This document shows, one piece after another, positions 48,241 to 56,458 of a DNA stretch of 64,000 bases; the first letter of the stretch is position 1; each line of letters opens with the position of its first letter. This stretch comes from Allobosea sp. (lineage in GTDB: Bacteria; Pseudomonadota; Alphaproteobacteria; Rhizobiales; Beijerinckiaceae). The notes beneath the pieces were generated by a model. It was not told the origin of the DNA. It searched no databases and saw only the letters and a list, made by a program, of their open reading frames with translations. A program made the position numbers and the translations under genes. The stretch is from NCBI RefSeq assembly GCF_030695125.1, contig NZ_JAUYTP010000016.1, positions 248,001 to 312,000 of the forward strand. Direction: 5' to 3'.

Positions 48241-48300
48241 GATTTATCTTCTGGAATTATTATAAACAAAAACGCGACGCGTCGTATTCGATAGTATTCG
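48241..48300. promoter_or_regulatory. AT-rich promoter/operator region of the iron-type importer and methyltransferase
   Basis: A locally AT-rich stretch with partly self-complementary ends (TTTAT at 48243, ATAAA at 48262), a perfect CGACGCGTCG palindrome (48275-48284) and two direct TATTCG repeats spaced 10 bp (48285 and 48295). It lies between divergent genes and is a likely site for an iron-responsive regulator. It does not clearly fit the Irr, RirA or Fur consensus. Confidence 0.4.
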
Positions 48301-48396
48301 TGCGATCGACACCAGATATGCGCCGGTGTGACTTGCGCCCGGGCTCGTTTTCGTGGTTCTCCCCTGGCATCGCATCAGCGGACGAAGCCGCCAGCC

Positions 48397-49179
48397 ATGA
48401 CAACCCTGCACCACAATCTCAGCCTCAAGGACGAGATCCGCGACTTCTGGTCGATGCGCTCGGAAACCTTCGACACCATGCCCGGCCACGAGATCTTCTC
48501 GGTGGCGGAGCGGCAGGCCTGGCTCGCGCTGTTCGCCCGCCATCTCGGTCGCCCTGCGGCGGCGGCGAGGGCGCTCGACCTCGCCAGCGGCACCGGCGTC
48601 ATCTCGCTCCTGCTGGCTGATCTCGGCTATGCCGTCACCGGGCTCGATCTCTCGGAGGCAATGCTCGCCCGCGCCCGGGCCAAGACGGTCGGCAAGCCGA
48701 TCCGGCTTTATGCCGGCGACGCCGAGGACACGCTGGAGGCCTCCGAGAGCTACGACGCCGTGGCGACCCGCCATCTGGTCTGGACACTGCCCGATCCGCC
48801 GGCCGCCTTCCGCGAATGGCATCGCGTGCTCAAGCCCGGCGGCCGCGTCGCCATCGTCGATGTCGACATGACAAATCCGCGCCCCGGCAACGGCCGGGCG
48901 CTGCGGTTGCTGGCGGCGCTGGCCCGCCGCTTGGCCGCCCCCAAGCCCCCCGCGCCCTACAAAGCTGCGCATGACGAGATCGTCTCGCGCGTCTATTTCG
49001 CGAAAGGCTGCCGGCCCGAGGAGGTCGCGCGCCTCTTGCGGGAAGCCGGCTTCATCGACGTGGTGATCGACCGCGACCTGCGCGCCATCCACCGCGCGCA
49101 GGGCCGCTTCATGCCGCTGCATCAGCGCCTCGAACGGGCGAGCCAGGACCGCTTCATCGTCTCGGCCCGCAAGGGCTGA
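48397..49179 (+). CDS. Class I SAM-dependent methyltransferase
   Basis: 260 residues with the Methyltransf_11/25 core: motif I LDLASGTGVISLLLADLG (about 60-78), the acidic LDLSEAMLARAR after it, GDAEDTL and the post-motif LKPGGRVAIVDVD. The N-terminal IRDFWSMRSETFDTMPGH is shared with a set of methyltransferases found next to metal-importer genes. ATG 48397 is preferred as the conserved region starts at once. It is divergent from the iron-type ABC operon, suggesting a role in making or modifying a chelator or corrinoid, though that is contextual only. Confidence 0.8.
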   Translation: MTTLHHNLSLKDEIRDFWSMRSETFDTMPGHEIFSVAERQAWLALFARHLGRPAAAARALDLASGTGVISLLLADLGYAVTGLDLSEAMLARARAKTVGKPIRLYAGDAEDTLEASESYDAVATRHLVWTLPDPPAAFREWHRVLKPGGRVAIVDVDMTNPRPGNGRALRLLAALARRLAAPKPPAPYKAAHDEIVSRVYFAKGCRPEEVARLLREAGFIDVVIDRDLRAIHRAQGRFMPLHQRLERASQDRFIVSARKG

Positions 49180-49200
49180 GACCAGCGCGCCGGTCGGCTG

Positions 49201-49842
49201 CTACCAGCGCAGCAGGCGCGGCCCCGCCAGGGCGCCCAGGCCCGCCGCGATAGCCATCGCCAGCGGATACCAGGCGGCGATGAAGGGCACGGCATCCTCC
49301 GGGCAGTGCAGCGCATAGGCGATGGTCGCCAGCCCCGCCGCTCCGATCCCGGCTGCGAGCCCCGACAGACGCGGATTCACAGGCGCGCCGCGCCGCGCGA
49401 AGGCGAGCAGGGCCACGAAGGGCAGCATGGCGTAGAGCGTCACGAAGACGACGCAGGCGCCCCAGGTCTTGCCGAAGACGAGCCCCGTCCAGTCGCCGGT
49501 GGGGCGCCCCGTCAAGGTCGCGAGCGCCCAGGCGAACATCGCCGCAAGCGGCAGCAACACGAGCGCCAGCACGCCCGATGCGGCGCGTCCGGGCCGCAGG
49601 CTGCGCTGGAAGGCGACCAGCGCAAAGCCGGCCACGGCCCCGCCGAGGGCGAATTTCGCGAGCACGGGAGGCGTCGCCAGCACGGCGGCGAGATCGGCCC
49701 GCAGCCCGAGCATCACGACCAGCGCCGCCGACGTCAGCACCAGCCCCGCGAGCGCGATCAGGGCCGTGCCGCGGGTCAGGCCGGCGGTGTCGACAGGCCC
49801 GGCATCGGTCGCCAGCAGGGCGACGAGATCATCGGTTTTCAT
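49201..49842 (-). CDS. nrsF: NrsF-like anti-sigma factor (DUF1109)
   Basis: 213 residues and six hydrophobic helices (about 25-47, 57-78, 88-108, 122-145, 160-178, 187-207), matching the DUF1109/NrsF family. In Caulobacter and Bradyrhizobium-type bacteria NrsF holds the ECF factor SigF at the membrane and releases it under heavy-metal or oxidative stress, with conserved cysteines involved. Here Cys residues appear in GACVVFV and LHCPEDA. It is encoded 85 nt downstream of sigF on the same strand, with a SigF-type promoter in between. Confidence 0.85.
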   Translation of the reverse strand: MKTDDLVALLATDAGPVDTAGLTRGTALIALAGLVLTSAALVVMLGLRADLAAVLATPPVLAKFALGGAVAGFALVAFQRSLRPGRAASGVLALVLLPLAAMFAWALATLTGRPTGDWTGLVFGKTWGACVVFVTLYAMLPFVALLAFARRGAPVNPRLSGLAAGIGAAGLATIAYALHCPEDAVPFIAAWYPLAMAIAAGLGALAGPRLLRW

Positions 49843-49881
49843 GGCAAGCTCGAACGGACGGGGTTGGTCGCATCACGGAAG

Positions 49882-49907
49882 TTCGCAAACGCGCGCGAAA
49901 AAGTTAC
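49882..49907 (-). promoter_or_regulatory. Candidate SigF-type promoter upstream of nrsF
   Basis: On the minus strand GTAACT (49907-49902), exactly 16 nt, then CGAA (49885-49882). This differs by one base from the GTAACC-N16-CGAA element I recall for Caulobacter SigF-dependent genes. The nrsF start codon lies 39 nt downstream of the CGAA box. It would let SigF raise its own inhibitor. Confidence 0.55.
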
Positions 49908-49927
49908 GCGGCTTATCGGTGGGCATC

Positions 49928-50500
49928 TCAGGGCGGCCGCGTGCCGCGCCGGGTGAGGATCTTCGCCATGGCTTTCAGGCCACGATGCAGCGCGACCTTG
50001 GCGGCCGTCTCGGTCATGCCGGCCGCCTTGGCCGCCTCGGCCAGGCTGCCGCCCTGGAGCTTGACGCGGTCGATCAGGCCGCGCGTCCGTTCGGGCAGAC
50101 CCGCCAGCGCGCGCTCGATGTCGAGCTTGGCGTAGATCGCTGGCCCGGTCGGCGCCACCGGGATCGGCGCCTCGTCGTCGATCGGCAGATGTCCGCGATG
50201 GCGGCCGGAGCGGCGCAGATGGTCGATCAGCTTGTAGCGCGCGATCGCATGCGCCCAGGCCGAGACGGGGATCGCCGGGTCATAGGTGTGGCGCGACAGG
50301 TGCAGCGCCAGCAAGGTTTCCTGCAGCACGTCCTCCGCTTCGTCGGCGCCGGCGAGGCCGGCCCGCGCCAGATGTCCGCGCAAGTAACCGCGCAGCCGCC
50401 CGCCGATCAGGTCGAGGAAGCGGCGATAGGCGGCGGCGTCTCCCGCCAGGCCCGCCAGGAAGGCGGGGCGCAGCGCGGCTTCGAGATCGTCGAGCGACAC
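49928..50500 (-). CDS. sigF: ECF RNA polymerase sigma factor, SigF-like
   Basis: 190 residues: region 2 (about 30-95; DEAEDVLQETLLALH and WAHAIARYKLIDHLRR) and region 4 (about 130-180; LPERTRGLIDRVKLQGGSLAEAAKAAGMTETAAKVALHRGLK). It directs transcription of a stress regulon and is held by NrsF, encoded next. The GTG at 50500 puts the conserved region close to the N-terminus; ATG 50566 adds 22 residues without similarity and is an alternative. No GTAACC-N16-CGAA copy is visible upstream of sigF itself in the gap to the esterase gene. Confidence 0.88.
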   Translation of the reverse strand: MSLDDLEAALRPAFLAGLAGDAAAYRRFLDLIGGRLRGYLRGHLARAGLAGADEAEDVLQETLLALHLSRHTYDPAIPVSAWAHAIARYKLIDHLRRSGRHRGHLPIDDEAPIPVAPTGPAIYAKLDIERALAGLPERTRGLIDRVKLQGGSLAEAAKAAGMTETAAKVALHRGLKAMAKILTRRGTRPP

Positions 50501-50687
50501 GGATGGGGCGTTCCAGCGAGCGGACAGAGAGCGTGTTGCCCTCTGCCACGGCGCAAGTCCGCTCACAAGCCGGCGAGCGCGGCTCGCGGGCGACGGAGAT
50601 CGGCTTTAGCGTGAGAAGGTCGGGCTCGGCGTCCTCTCGGTCAGGCCATGCGCCTGATGTGGCCGACGCGAGGGCAGGGGTCCGCTG

Positions 50688-51554
50688 ATGAGGTCCGGTT
50701 CGATGACGCGCCTCCTGCTGACCGCGCTCGCCCTGGCTGCCTGGACGTCGGGGGCGAGCGCCCAGCCACGCGACGCCTGTCCGGCGGAGCGGGGTTGCAC
50801 CGTCGCGGATGGTCGCTACCGCCTGATCCTGCCGGAGCCGCCCCCGGCGGACGGTGAGAAGCGCGGCGCGATCATGTTCTTCCATGGCTGGCAGGGCTCG
50901 GCCGAGGAGACGCTGGCCGATGCCGGGCTGCAGGCGCTGGCCTCGCGCCTCGGCGTCGCGCTGATTGCGCCCGACGGCGCCGGCAAGACCTGGTCCTATC
51001 CCGGATCGCCCGGCCGCCACCGCGACGAATTCGCCTTCGTCGCGCAGGTTCTCGACGATGTCTCCAGCCGTTTTCCCGTCGATTCCAGCCGGATCATGGC
51101 CAGCGGCTTCTCGCAGGGCGGCTCGATGGTCTGGTATCTCGCCTGCCGCATGCCTGACCGCTTCAAGGCCTTCGCCCCGGTCGCCGGCGCCTTCTGGGAG
51201 CCGCTGCCGGCCTCCTGCGCCTCGCCACGCCCCCCGCTGATCCATATGCACGGGACGGCCGACATGACCGTGCCGCTCGCCGGCCGCGCCCTGCGCAACG
51301 GCTTTCGCCAGGGCGACGTCTTCAGGAGCCTGGCCATTCTCGCGCCGACGGCCCCGGCCGTGACGGTCGCCGACATTCCGACGCAGCCATCGGGCCTGTC
51401 CTGCCGCGCGCTCGCCGCGCCGGGCGATGCCCCGCTCGAACTCTGCCTGCACGAGGGCGGGCACGGGGTCGATCCTGCCTGGATCGAGCGGGCTTGGCTG
51501 CGGACGATGGGGCCGGAGCGACGGGCAACGGATCACCTTTCCGTGAAGCGGTAA
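50688..51554 (+). CDS. Secreted esterase, PHB-depolymerase/LpqC family
   Basis: 288 residues with a signal peptide (cleavage after ASAQP near 26). The alpha/beta-hydrolase pattern has the oxyanion loop MFFHGWQGSAEE, nucleophile in SGFSQGGSM (Ser about 144), the HMHGTADMTVP acid loop and a terminal EGGHGVDP with the catalytic His. Relatives are feruloyl esterases, PHB oligomer hydrolases or polysaccharide deacetylases. ATG 50688 has GGGG 7 nt upstream, but ATG 50703 with GAGGT is equally good and would shorten the signal peptide by five residues. It is divergent from sigF. Confidence 0.85.
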   Translation: MRSGSMTRLLLTALALAAWTSGASAQPRDACPAERGCTVADGRYRLILPEPPPADGEKRGAIMFFHGWQGSAEETLADAGLQALASRLGVALIAPDGAGKTWSYPGSPGRHRDEFAFVAQVLDDVSSRFPVDSSRIMASGFSQGGSMVWYLACRMPDRFKAFAPVAGAFWEPLPASCASPRPPLIHMHGTADMTVPLAGRALRNGFRQGDVFRSLAILAPTAPAVTVADIPTQPSGLSCRALAAPGDAPLELCLHEGGHGVDPAWIERAWLRTMGPERRATDHLSVKR

Positions 51555-51576
51555 CCTTTGGGGCCGGCGGCGCGAT
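51551..51576 (+). promoter_or_regulatory. Candidate SigF-type promoter upstream of the TPP-enzyme gene
   Basis: GTAACC (51551-51556), exactly 16 nt, then CGAT (51573-51576): one base from GTAACC-N16-CGAA. It overlaps the stop codon of the esterase gene and lies 43 nt before the start of the TPP-enzyme gene. Chance occurrence is possible. Confidence 0.4.
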
Positions 51577-51619
51577 TGTCCTGAGCAAAGCCGCCGCGCC
51601 GGCCAGGGAGACCGCCTGC

Positions 51620-53254
51620 ATGACCATCCAGACGCCCTTGCCCGCGGGCCTCGTCGCCGAGCCCACCGGCGCCGACGTGATCGCGTCCCGGTTGAAGGCG
51701 GCCGGCGCGACCCATGCCTTCGGCATTCCCGGCGGCGAGGTGCTGGCGCTGGTCGATGCGCTCGGGCGCGCCGGCATCCGCTTCGAGCTCGCCCGGCACG
51801 AAAATGCCGCCGGCTTCATGGCGGAAGGGCTCTGGCATGTCACCGGCGCCGTGCCCATTCTGGTCGCGACGCTGGGACCGGGCGTCAGCAACGCCGTGAC
51901 CGCGATCGCCCATGCCCAGCAGGACCGGGTGCCGCTGCTCTTCATCACCGGCTGCGTCGATCAGGCTCTGGCCGAGAGCTACACCCACCAGGTCTTCGAC
52001 CATCAGGCGCTGCTGCGCCCGATCGTCAAGGCGAGCTTCCGCGCGGCGCCGGGGACGGAGGCGCTCGTCATCGACAAGGCGCTCGCCATCGCGCGCTCCG
52101 GCCGGCCCGGGCCGGTGCATATCGATCTGCCGATCGCGGTGGCAGAAGCGCGCGCCAAGCCATCGCCCGCAGCGGCCGCCATGGCGCCGGCCGCGTCGAT
52201 CCCAGCCGATCTCGAAGTCGCCCGCGCGATGCTGGCCGCGGCGCGCCGGCCGCTGGTGCTGGCCGGGCTCGATCTGGTCAACGAGAACGCGGCGGATGCG
52301 CTGCGCCGCTTCCTCGACCGAACCGGCGCGCCGCTCCTGACAACCTACAAGGGTAAGGGCTTGGTCCGCGAGGATGATCCGCGCGTCATCGGCGGCGTCG
52401 GCCTGTCCCCGAAAGCCGATGCGCTGGTCCGCCCGCTGATCGAGGCCGCCGATCTGATCGTGCTCGCCGGCTACGACCCCATCGAAATGCGCCAGGGCTG
52501 GCGTCACCCCTGGCCGGCGGACAAGCCGGTGATCGACATCGTCGCGCAGGCCCTGCCGCATGGCATGCACAGCGCGACGCTGCTGCTCGAAGGCCAGGTC
52601 GGGTCCATCCTGGAGCGCCTCGGCGAGGGCCTCCCGCCCGCGGCGACATGGCCTGACCGGGAGCCGGCCAGGACCCGCGCTGATCTTCGCGCCACCTTCG
52701 CCGCGCCCTCGGCCTGGGGGCCCCATGCGGTCTTCGACACCCTGCGCGCGGTGGCTCCGCACGCCACGATCGCGACGGCCGATTCCGGCGCGCACCGCAT
52801 CCTGCTCTCGCAGGTCTGGTCCTGCGACGGACCGCGCCGGCTGCTGCAATCGACCGGCCTGTGCACCATGGGCTGCGCCCTGCCGCTGGCAACGGGCGCC
52901 GCCCTGGGCAGCGGGCAGCCGACGCTGTGCTTCGTCGGCGATGCCGGCCTCGAAATGGTGCTCGGCGAACTGGCGACCCTGCGCGATCTCGCGCTGCCGG
53001 TGGTGGTCGTCGTCCTGGTCGATCAGAGCCTCGGACTGATCGCGCTGAAGCAGAAGCAGATGGGGCTGGCCCGCGCCGGGGTCGATTTCGGCGCCAGCGA
53101 TTTCGCTGCGGTGGCGCAGGCGATGGGCGGCCACGGCGCGACGATCTCGGATGCCGCGACGCTGGCGCGGGAGGCCAAGGACGCCTTCGCCCGCCCGGGC
53201 TTCAGCGTGCTCGCCTGCCGCATCGATGCGGCTGCCTATGAGGGGGCGTTCTGA
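51620..53254 (+). CDS. Thiamine-pyrophosphate enzyme, acetolactate-synthase-like
   Basis: 544 residues in the order TPP_enzyme_N (about 10-175; AFGIPGGEVLALVDAL, activating Glu in ARHENAAGFMAEG), central domain (about 190-325) and TPP_enzyme_C (about 375-535; FVGDAGLEMVLGELATL and VDQSLGLIALKQ). The GDG...NN site reads GDAG...VDQ, so the metal site is non-standard for acetolactate synthase. It may be a 2-oxoacid decarboxylase or carboligase; no specific substrate is evident. GGGAGA lies 8 nt before ATG 51620. The stop overlaps the OpgC-like start as TGATG. Confidence 0.85.
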   Translation: MTIQTPLPAGLVAEPTGADVIASRLKAAGATHAFGIPGGEVLALVDALGRAGIRFELARHENAAGFMAEGLWHVTGAVPILVATLGPGVSNAVTAIAHAQQDRVPLLFITGCVDQALAESYTHQVFDHQALLRPIVKASFRAAPGTEALVIDKALAIARSGRPGPVHIDLPIAVAEARAKPSPAAAAMAPAASIPADLEVARAMLAAARRPLVLAGLDLVNENAADALRRFLDRTGAPLLTTYKGKGLVREDDPRVIGGVGLSPKADALVRPLIEAADLIVLAGYDPIEMRQGWRHPWPADKPVIDIVAQALPHGMHSATLLLEGQVGSILERLGEGLPPAATWPDREPARTRADLRATFAAPSAWGPHAVFDTLRAVAPHATIATADSGAHRILLSQVWSCDGPRRLLQSTGLCTMGCALPLATGAALGSGQPTLCFVGDAGLEMVLGELATLRDLALPVVVVVLVDQSLGLIALKQKQMGLARAGVDFGASDFAAVAQAMGGHGATISDAATLAREAKDAFARPGFSVLACRIDAAAYEGAF

Positions 53255-54444
53255 TGGGCGAGCCGGCGCCCAAAGTGAAGAGGCCCCGCGACGAACGGCT
53301 CGACGTCTTTCGCGGGCTGACCATGCTGATCATCTTTATCGCGCATGTGCCGGCCAACAGCTGGAACGCCTGGATTCCGGCGCGCTTCGGCTTCTCCTCG
53401 GGCGCCGAACTCTTTGTGTTCTGCTCGGGTTTTGCCAGCGCGCTCGCCTTTGGCAGCACCTTCGTGCGGCGTGGCTGGTGGCTCGGCACGGCGCGCATCC
53501 TCTATCGACTCTGGCAGGTCTACTGGGCCCATATCAGCCTCGTCGTGGCGCTCATCGCGCTGGCAGCCCTCATCGACAGCCTCTTTGGCCGGGCCGATCT
53601 GGCGGCGCAGTTCGGCCCGCTCGTCGCCGATCCCGAGCGCGCTCTGCTGGGGCTGGTGACGCTGACCTGGCAGCCCGATTACCTCGACATCCTGCCGATT
53701 TACCTCGTCATCCTCGCGCTGATCCCGGTGGCGATGGCGCTGCGGCTCTGGCATCCGGCGCTGCCCTTCCTGATGGCGGCGCTGCTCTATGCGCTGGTCT
53801 GGACGGAGGGGCTCAATCTCACCGGCAACCCCTGGAACGGCGCCGGCTGGTTCCTCAACCCCTTCGCCTGGCAGGCGATCTTTTTCATCGGCTTCTTCAT
53901 CGCGATGAAATGGCTGCCTGTGCCGCCCCTGCGCCAGCGGCGGTGGGTGATCGCCGCGGCGATTATCGTTGCCGTCTCGGTGCCCTTCTCCTTCTGGGGC
54001 CTGCTGGCGCACTGGCCGTCCGGGCAGGGCCTGCGCGATCTGGTGCTCCCCGGCGAAACGGAGAAAAGCCAGCTCCACCCCCTGCGCATCCTGCATTTTC
54101 TGGCGCTGGCCTATCTCGTGCTGAGCCTGATCGAGCCCTGGCGGGCACGGCTCGACAGCGGGGTCGGGCATCTGCTGATCCTGATCGGGCGCCAATCGCT
54201 GGCGGCGTTCCTGGCGAGCATCGTGCTGGCGCGGCTGGCCGGCACGGCGGCCGACATGGCCGGGCAGGGCGGCGCCGTGGTCGCTTTGCTAAACCTCGCC
54301 GGCTTCGGCGCGATCCTCAGCGTTGCCTGCGTCGTCGCCTGGTTCAAGCGTTCGCCCTGGTCGGGCGCGGGGCATCCGGTGGCGCCCAGGCCGCCCGCCG
54401 ATGCGCCTGTCCCCGCCGCTTCACGGCTGCGTGAAGCGAGTTGA
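53254..54444 (+). CDS. OpgC-like membrane acyltransferase
   Basis: 396 residues with about ten membrane helices. The first helix and loop (ERLDVFRGLTMLIIFIAHVP followed by NSWNAW) match the OpgC/MdoC family, which succinylates periplasmic glucans. GFSSGAELFVFCSGF and the paired TWQPDYLDILPIYLVILALIP segment are also typical. Start and stop overlap with the TPP gene couples the two, though no glucan-synthesis genes (opgGH, ndvB) are near. The substrate could be a cyclic glucan or another surface polymer. Confidence 0.86.
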   Translation: MGEPAPKVKRPRDERLDVFRGLTMLIIFIAHVPANSWNAWIPARFGFSSGAELFVFCSGFASALAFGSTFVRRGWWLGTARILYRLWQVYWAHISLVVALIALAALIDSLFGRADLAAQFGPLVADPERALLGLVTLTWQPDYLDILPIYLVILALIPVAMALRLWHPALPFLMAALLYALVWTEGLNLTGNPWNGAGWFLNPFAWQAIFFIGFFIAMKWLPVPPLRQRRWVIAAAIIVAVSVPFSFWGLLAHWPSGQGLRDLVLPGETEKSQLHPLRILHFLALAYLVLSLIEPWRARLDSGVGHLLILIGRQSLAAFLASIVLARLAGTAADMAGQGGAVVALLNLAGFGAILSVACVVAWFKRSPWSGAGHPVAPRPPADAPVPAASRLREAS

Positions 54445-54520
54445 ACGGCGGTTGATCGCGCCGTTGCGAAGTCACTCGCAAGCCGAAGCCTTCGATGCCG
54501 GCGCGATGGAGTTTGAACGC

Positions 54521-55906
54521 ATGTTCCACGATCTCTCGGGCGACGCGATCAGCGTCGCCAACGATGCGGCAAGGCTGGCCTGGAACGACACGCTCGAGGC
54601 GATGCTCGCCCATGCCGCTTCGACCCCGCAGCATCTCGCGGGCACGCTCGCGGCCGATCCCGGCTTCGCGCTCGCCCATGCCGCCAAGGGCCTGATGCTG
54701 CTGACGCTGGCGCGGCCGGAACTGACGGGCGCTGCGCGCGATTGCCTGGCGACCGCCCGCCGCGCCATGACGGAGTGCCCGGTCACGACGCGGGAGGCGA
54801 AATTCGTCGATGCGCTCGCGCTCTGGCTCGCGGACAAGCCGCGCCGGGCGGCGCAGACGCTCGAGGCCGTGCTAGGCGATCACCCCCAGGATGTGCTGGC
54901 GCTCAAGCTCTCGCATGGCATCCGCTTCATGCTCGGGGACCAGGGCGAGATGCTGGCGTCCCTGCGCCGCCTCATGCCGCGGTTTTCGGTGGCTCACCCC
55001 TTCGCTGGCTATGTCTCGGGCTGTTACGCTTTCGCGCTGGAGGAGCGCGGCTTCTACCGCGAGGCGGAGTCTGCCGGTCGTCGCGCAGTCGAACTCGCTC
55101 CCCGCGACGCCTGGGGACGCCATGCGGTCGCCCATGTGCTGGAGATGACCGGCCGGACCGAGGAGGGCGTCGCCTGGCTTGGCGACGCGCGCAACTGGTC
55201 CCATGCCAACAACTTCCGTTTTCACATCACCTGGCATCTCGCCTTGTTCCGGCTGGAGCGCGGCGAGACCGCCGAGGTGCTGCGCCTCTATGACGAGGGC
55301 ATCCGGGGTGAGCAGACCGACGATTACCGCGACATCGCCAATGGCGCGGCGCTGCTCGCCCGGCTCGGCTATGCCGGGGTCGATGTCGGCACGCGCTGGG
55401 AGGAACTTGCGGCCAAGGCCGAGGGTCGCGTCGGCGACGGCAGGCTCGTCTTCGCCGATCTGCATTATGCGCTCGCCCTGCTCGGCGCCGGGCGTCGGGG
55501 CGCGGCCGCCGAGATCGCCCGCAGCCTCGTCGACGACACAAGGGGCCATCAAAGCGGCGAGCGGCGCGCCGCCGCCCGCAGCGGCTCGCTTGCCGCCTTC
55601 GGCCTGATCGCCTTCCATGAGCGCGACTATGCCGAGGCTGCCCGCCTGCTCGGCGCGGCGCGGGGCGGCCTGGTCGCCATCGGCGGCAGCCATGCCCAGC
55701 GCGACCTGTTCGAGCAGGCCTATATCGAGAGCCTGATCCGGTCGGGCGCGCATGATCGCGCCTCGCAGGTCCTGCGCGAGCGCCTCGCCCGGCGCGGCGG
55801 GCACAATCCCTTTGCCAGCCGCCGTCTCGCCCGCCTGGCAACGAACCGCACGGGCCTCGCCGCAGCGCTGGCCGTCGCCGCGACCCCGCTCGCCATCGCG
55901 CATTGA
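54521..55906 (+). CDS. TTC38-like tetratricopeptide-repeat protein
   Basis: 461 residues made almost entirely of helical repeats, with the TTC38 pattern MLAHAASTPQHLAGTLAADPGFALAHAAKGLML at the start (given here in parts: MLAHAAS, GFALAHAAKG), then HPFAGYVSGCYAFALEERG and WGRHAVAHVLEMTGR. The family is conserved from bacteria to vertebrates without a known activity. ATG 54521 has GGAG 9 nt upstream; ATG 54506 adds five residues. It lies 76 nt after the OpgC-like gene and 18 nt before the YHS gene, so the pair may be co-transcribed. Confidence 0.82.
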   Translation: MFHDLSGDAISVANDAARLAWNDTLEAMLAHAASTPQHLAGTLAADPGFALAHAAKGLMLLTLARPELTGAARDCLATARRAMTECPVTTREAKFVDALALWLADKPRRAAQTLEAVLGDHPQDVLALKLSHGIRFMLGDQGEMLASLRRLMPRFSVAHPFAGYVSGCYAFALEERGFYREAESAGRRAVELAPRDAWGRHAVAHVLEMTGRTEEGVAWLGDARNWSHANNFRFHITWHLALFRLERGETAEVLRLYDEGIRGEQTDDYRDIANGAALLARLGYAGVDVGTRWEELAAKAEGRVGDGRLVFADLHYALALLGAGRRGAAAEIARSLVDDTRGHQSGERRAAARSGSLAAFGLIAFHERDYAEAARLLGAARGGLVAIGGSHAQRDLFEQAYIESLIRSGAHDRASQVLRERLARRGGHNPFASRRLARLATNRTGLAAALAVAATPLAIAH

Positions 55907-55924
55907 AGCGCCGGAGATCTCACC

Positions 55925-56440
55925 ATGCCGAATGAGACGTCCAACGAGGCCTTGGGCCGCCCCGGCGCGCCTGCGCTTACCCGCCGCGGCCTGCTGGTCA
56001 TCGCCGCCGCCTTCGCCCTGCCGGGCGCGGTGCTGGCTGCGGCCGGCCGCCCCGTCAACACGCTGGGCTCGCCGGCGGGCGTCGCGATCCGCGGCTACGA
56101 CCCCGTCGCCTATTTCCGCGAGGGCGGCCCGCGCCGTGGCTCGGCCGAGCACGCGGTAATGAATGGCGGCGCGACCTGGCACTTCGCCAGCGCCGCCAAC
56201 AAGGCCCTCTTCCTGGCCGATCCCGAGCGCTACAAGCCGGCCTATGGCGGCTTTTGCGCCTATGGCACCTCGCGCGGCTATCTCGTCAAGATCGAGCCCG
56301 AAGCCTGGTCGATCGTCGAGGGCCGGCTCTACCTGAACTACGATCTCGGCGTGCGGGAGACCTGGTCAGGCGATACCGCCAAATACCTCGCCCGCTCGGA
56401 GAAGAACTGGCCGCGGCTGACGGCCCGCGACATCCGTTAG
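55925..56440 (+). CDS. YHS-domain protein with signal sequence
   Basis: 171 residues. TRRGLLVIAAAFALPGAVLA (about 19-38) is a signal or Tat-like signal sequence. The rest is a YHS domain: IRGYDPVAYFREGGPRRG, WHFASAANKALFLADPERY and YGGFCAYGTSRGYLV. The family is linked to metal or haem handling but has no assigned reaction. GGAGA lies 7 nt before ATG 55925. It follows the TTC38-like gene and faces the SDR gene. Confidence 0.88.
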   Translation: MPNETSNEALGRPGAPALTRRGLLVIAAAFALPGAVLAAAGRPVNTLGSPAGVAIRGYDPVAYFREGGPRRGSAEHAVMNGGATWHFASAANKALFLADPERYKPAYGGFCAYGTSRGYLVKIEPEAWSIVEGRLYLNYDLGVRETWSGDTAKYLARSEKNWPRLTARDIR

Positions 56441-56458
56441 GACCGGCTGACCGGCCCG

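Noticed and set aside
48241..48300. Irr, RirA or Fur box upstream of the iron-type importer
   Set aside because: The AT-rich DNA is suggestive, but no stretch fits the consensus of these regulators closely enough to name one.
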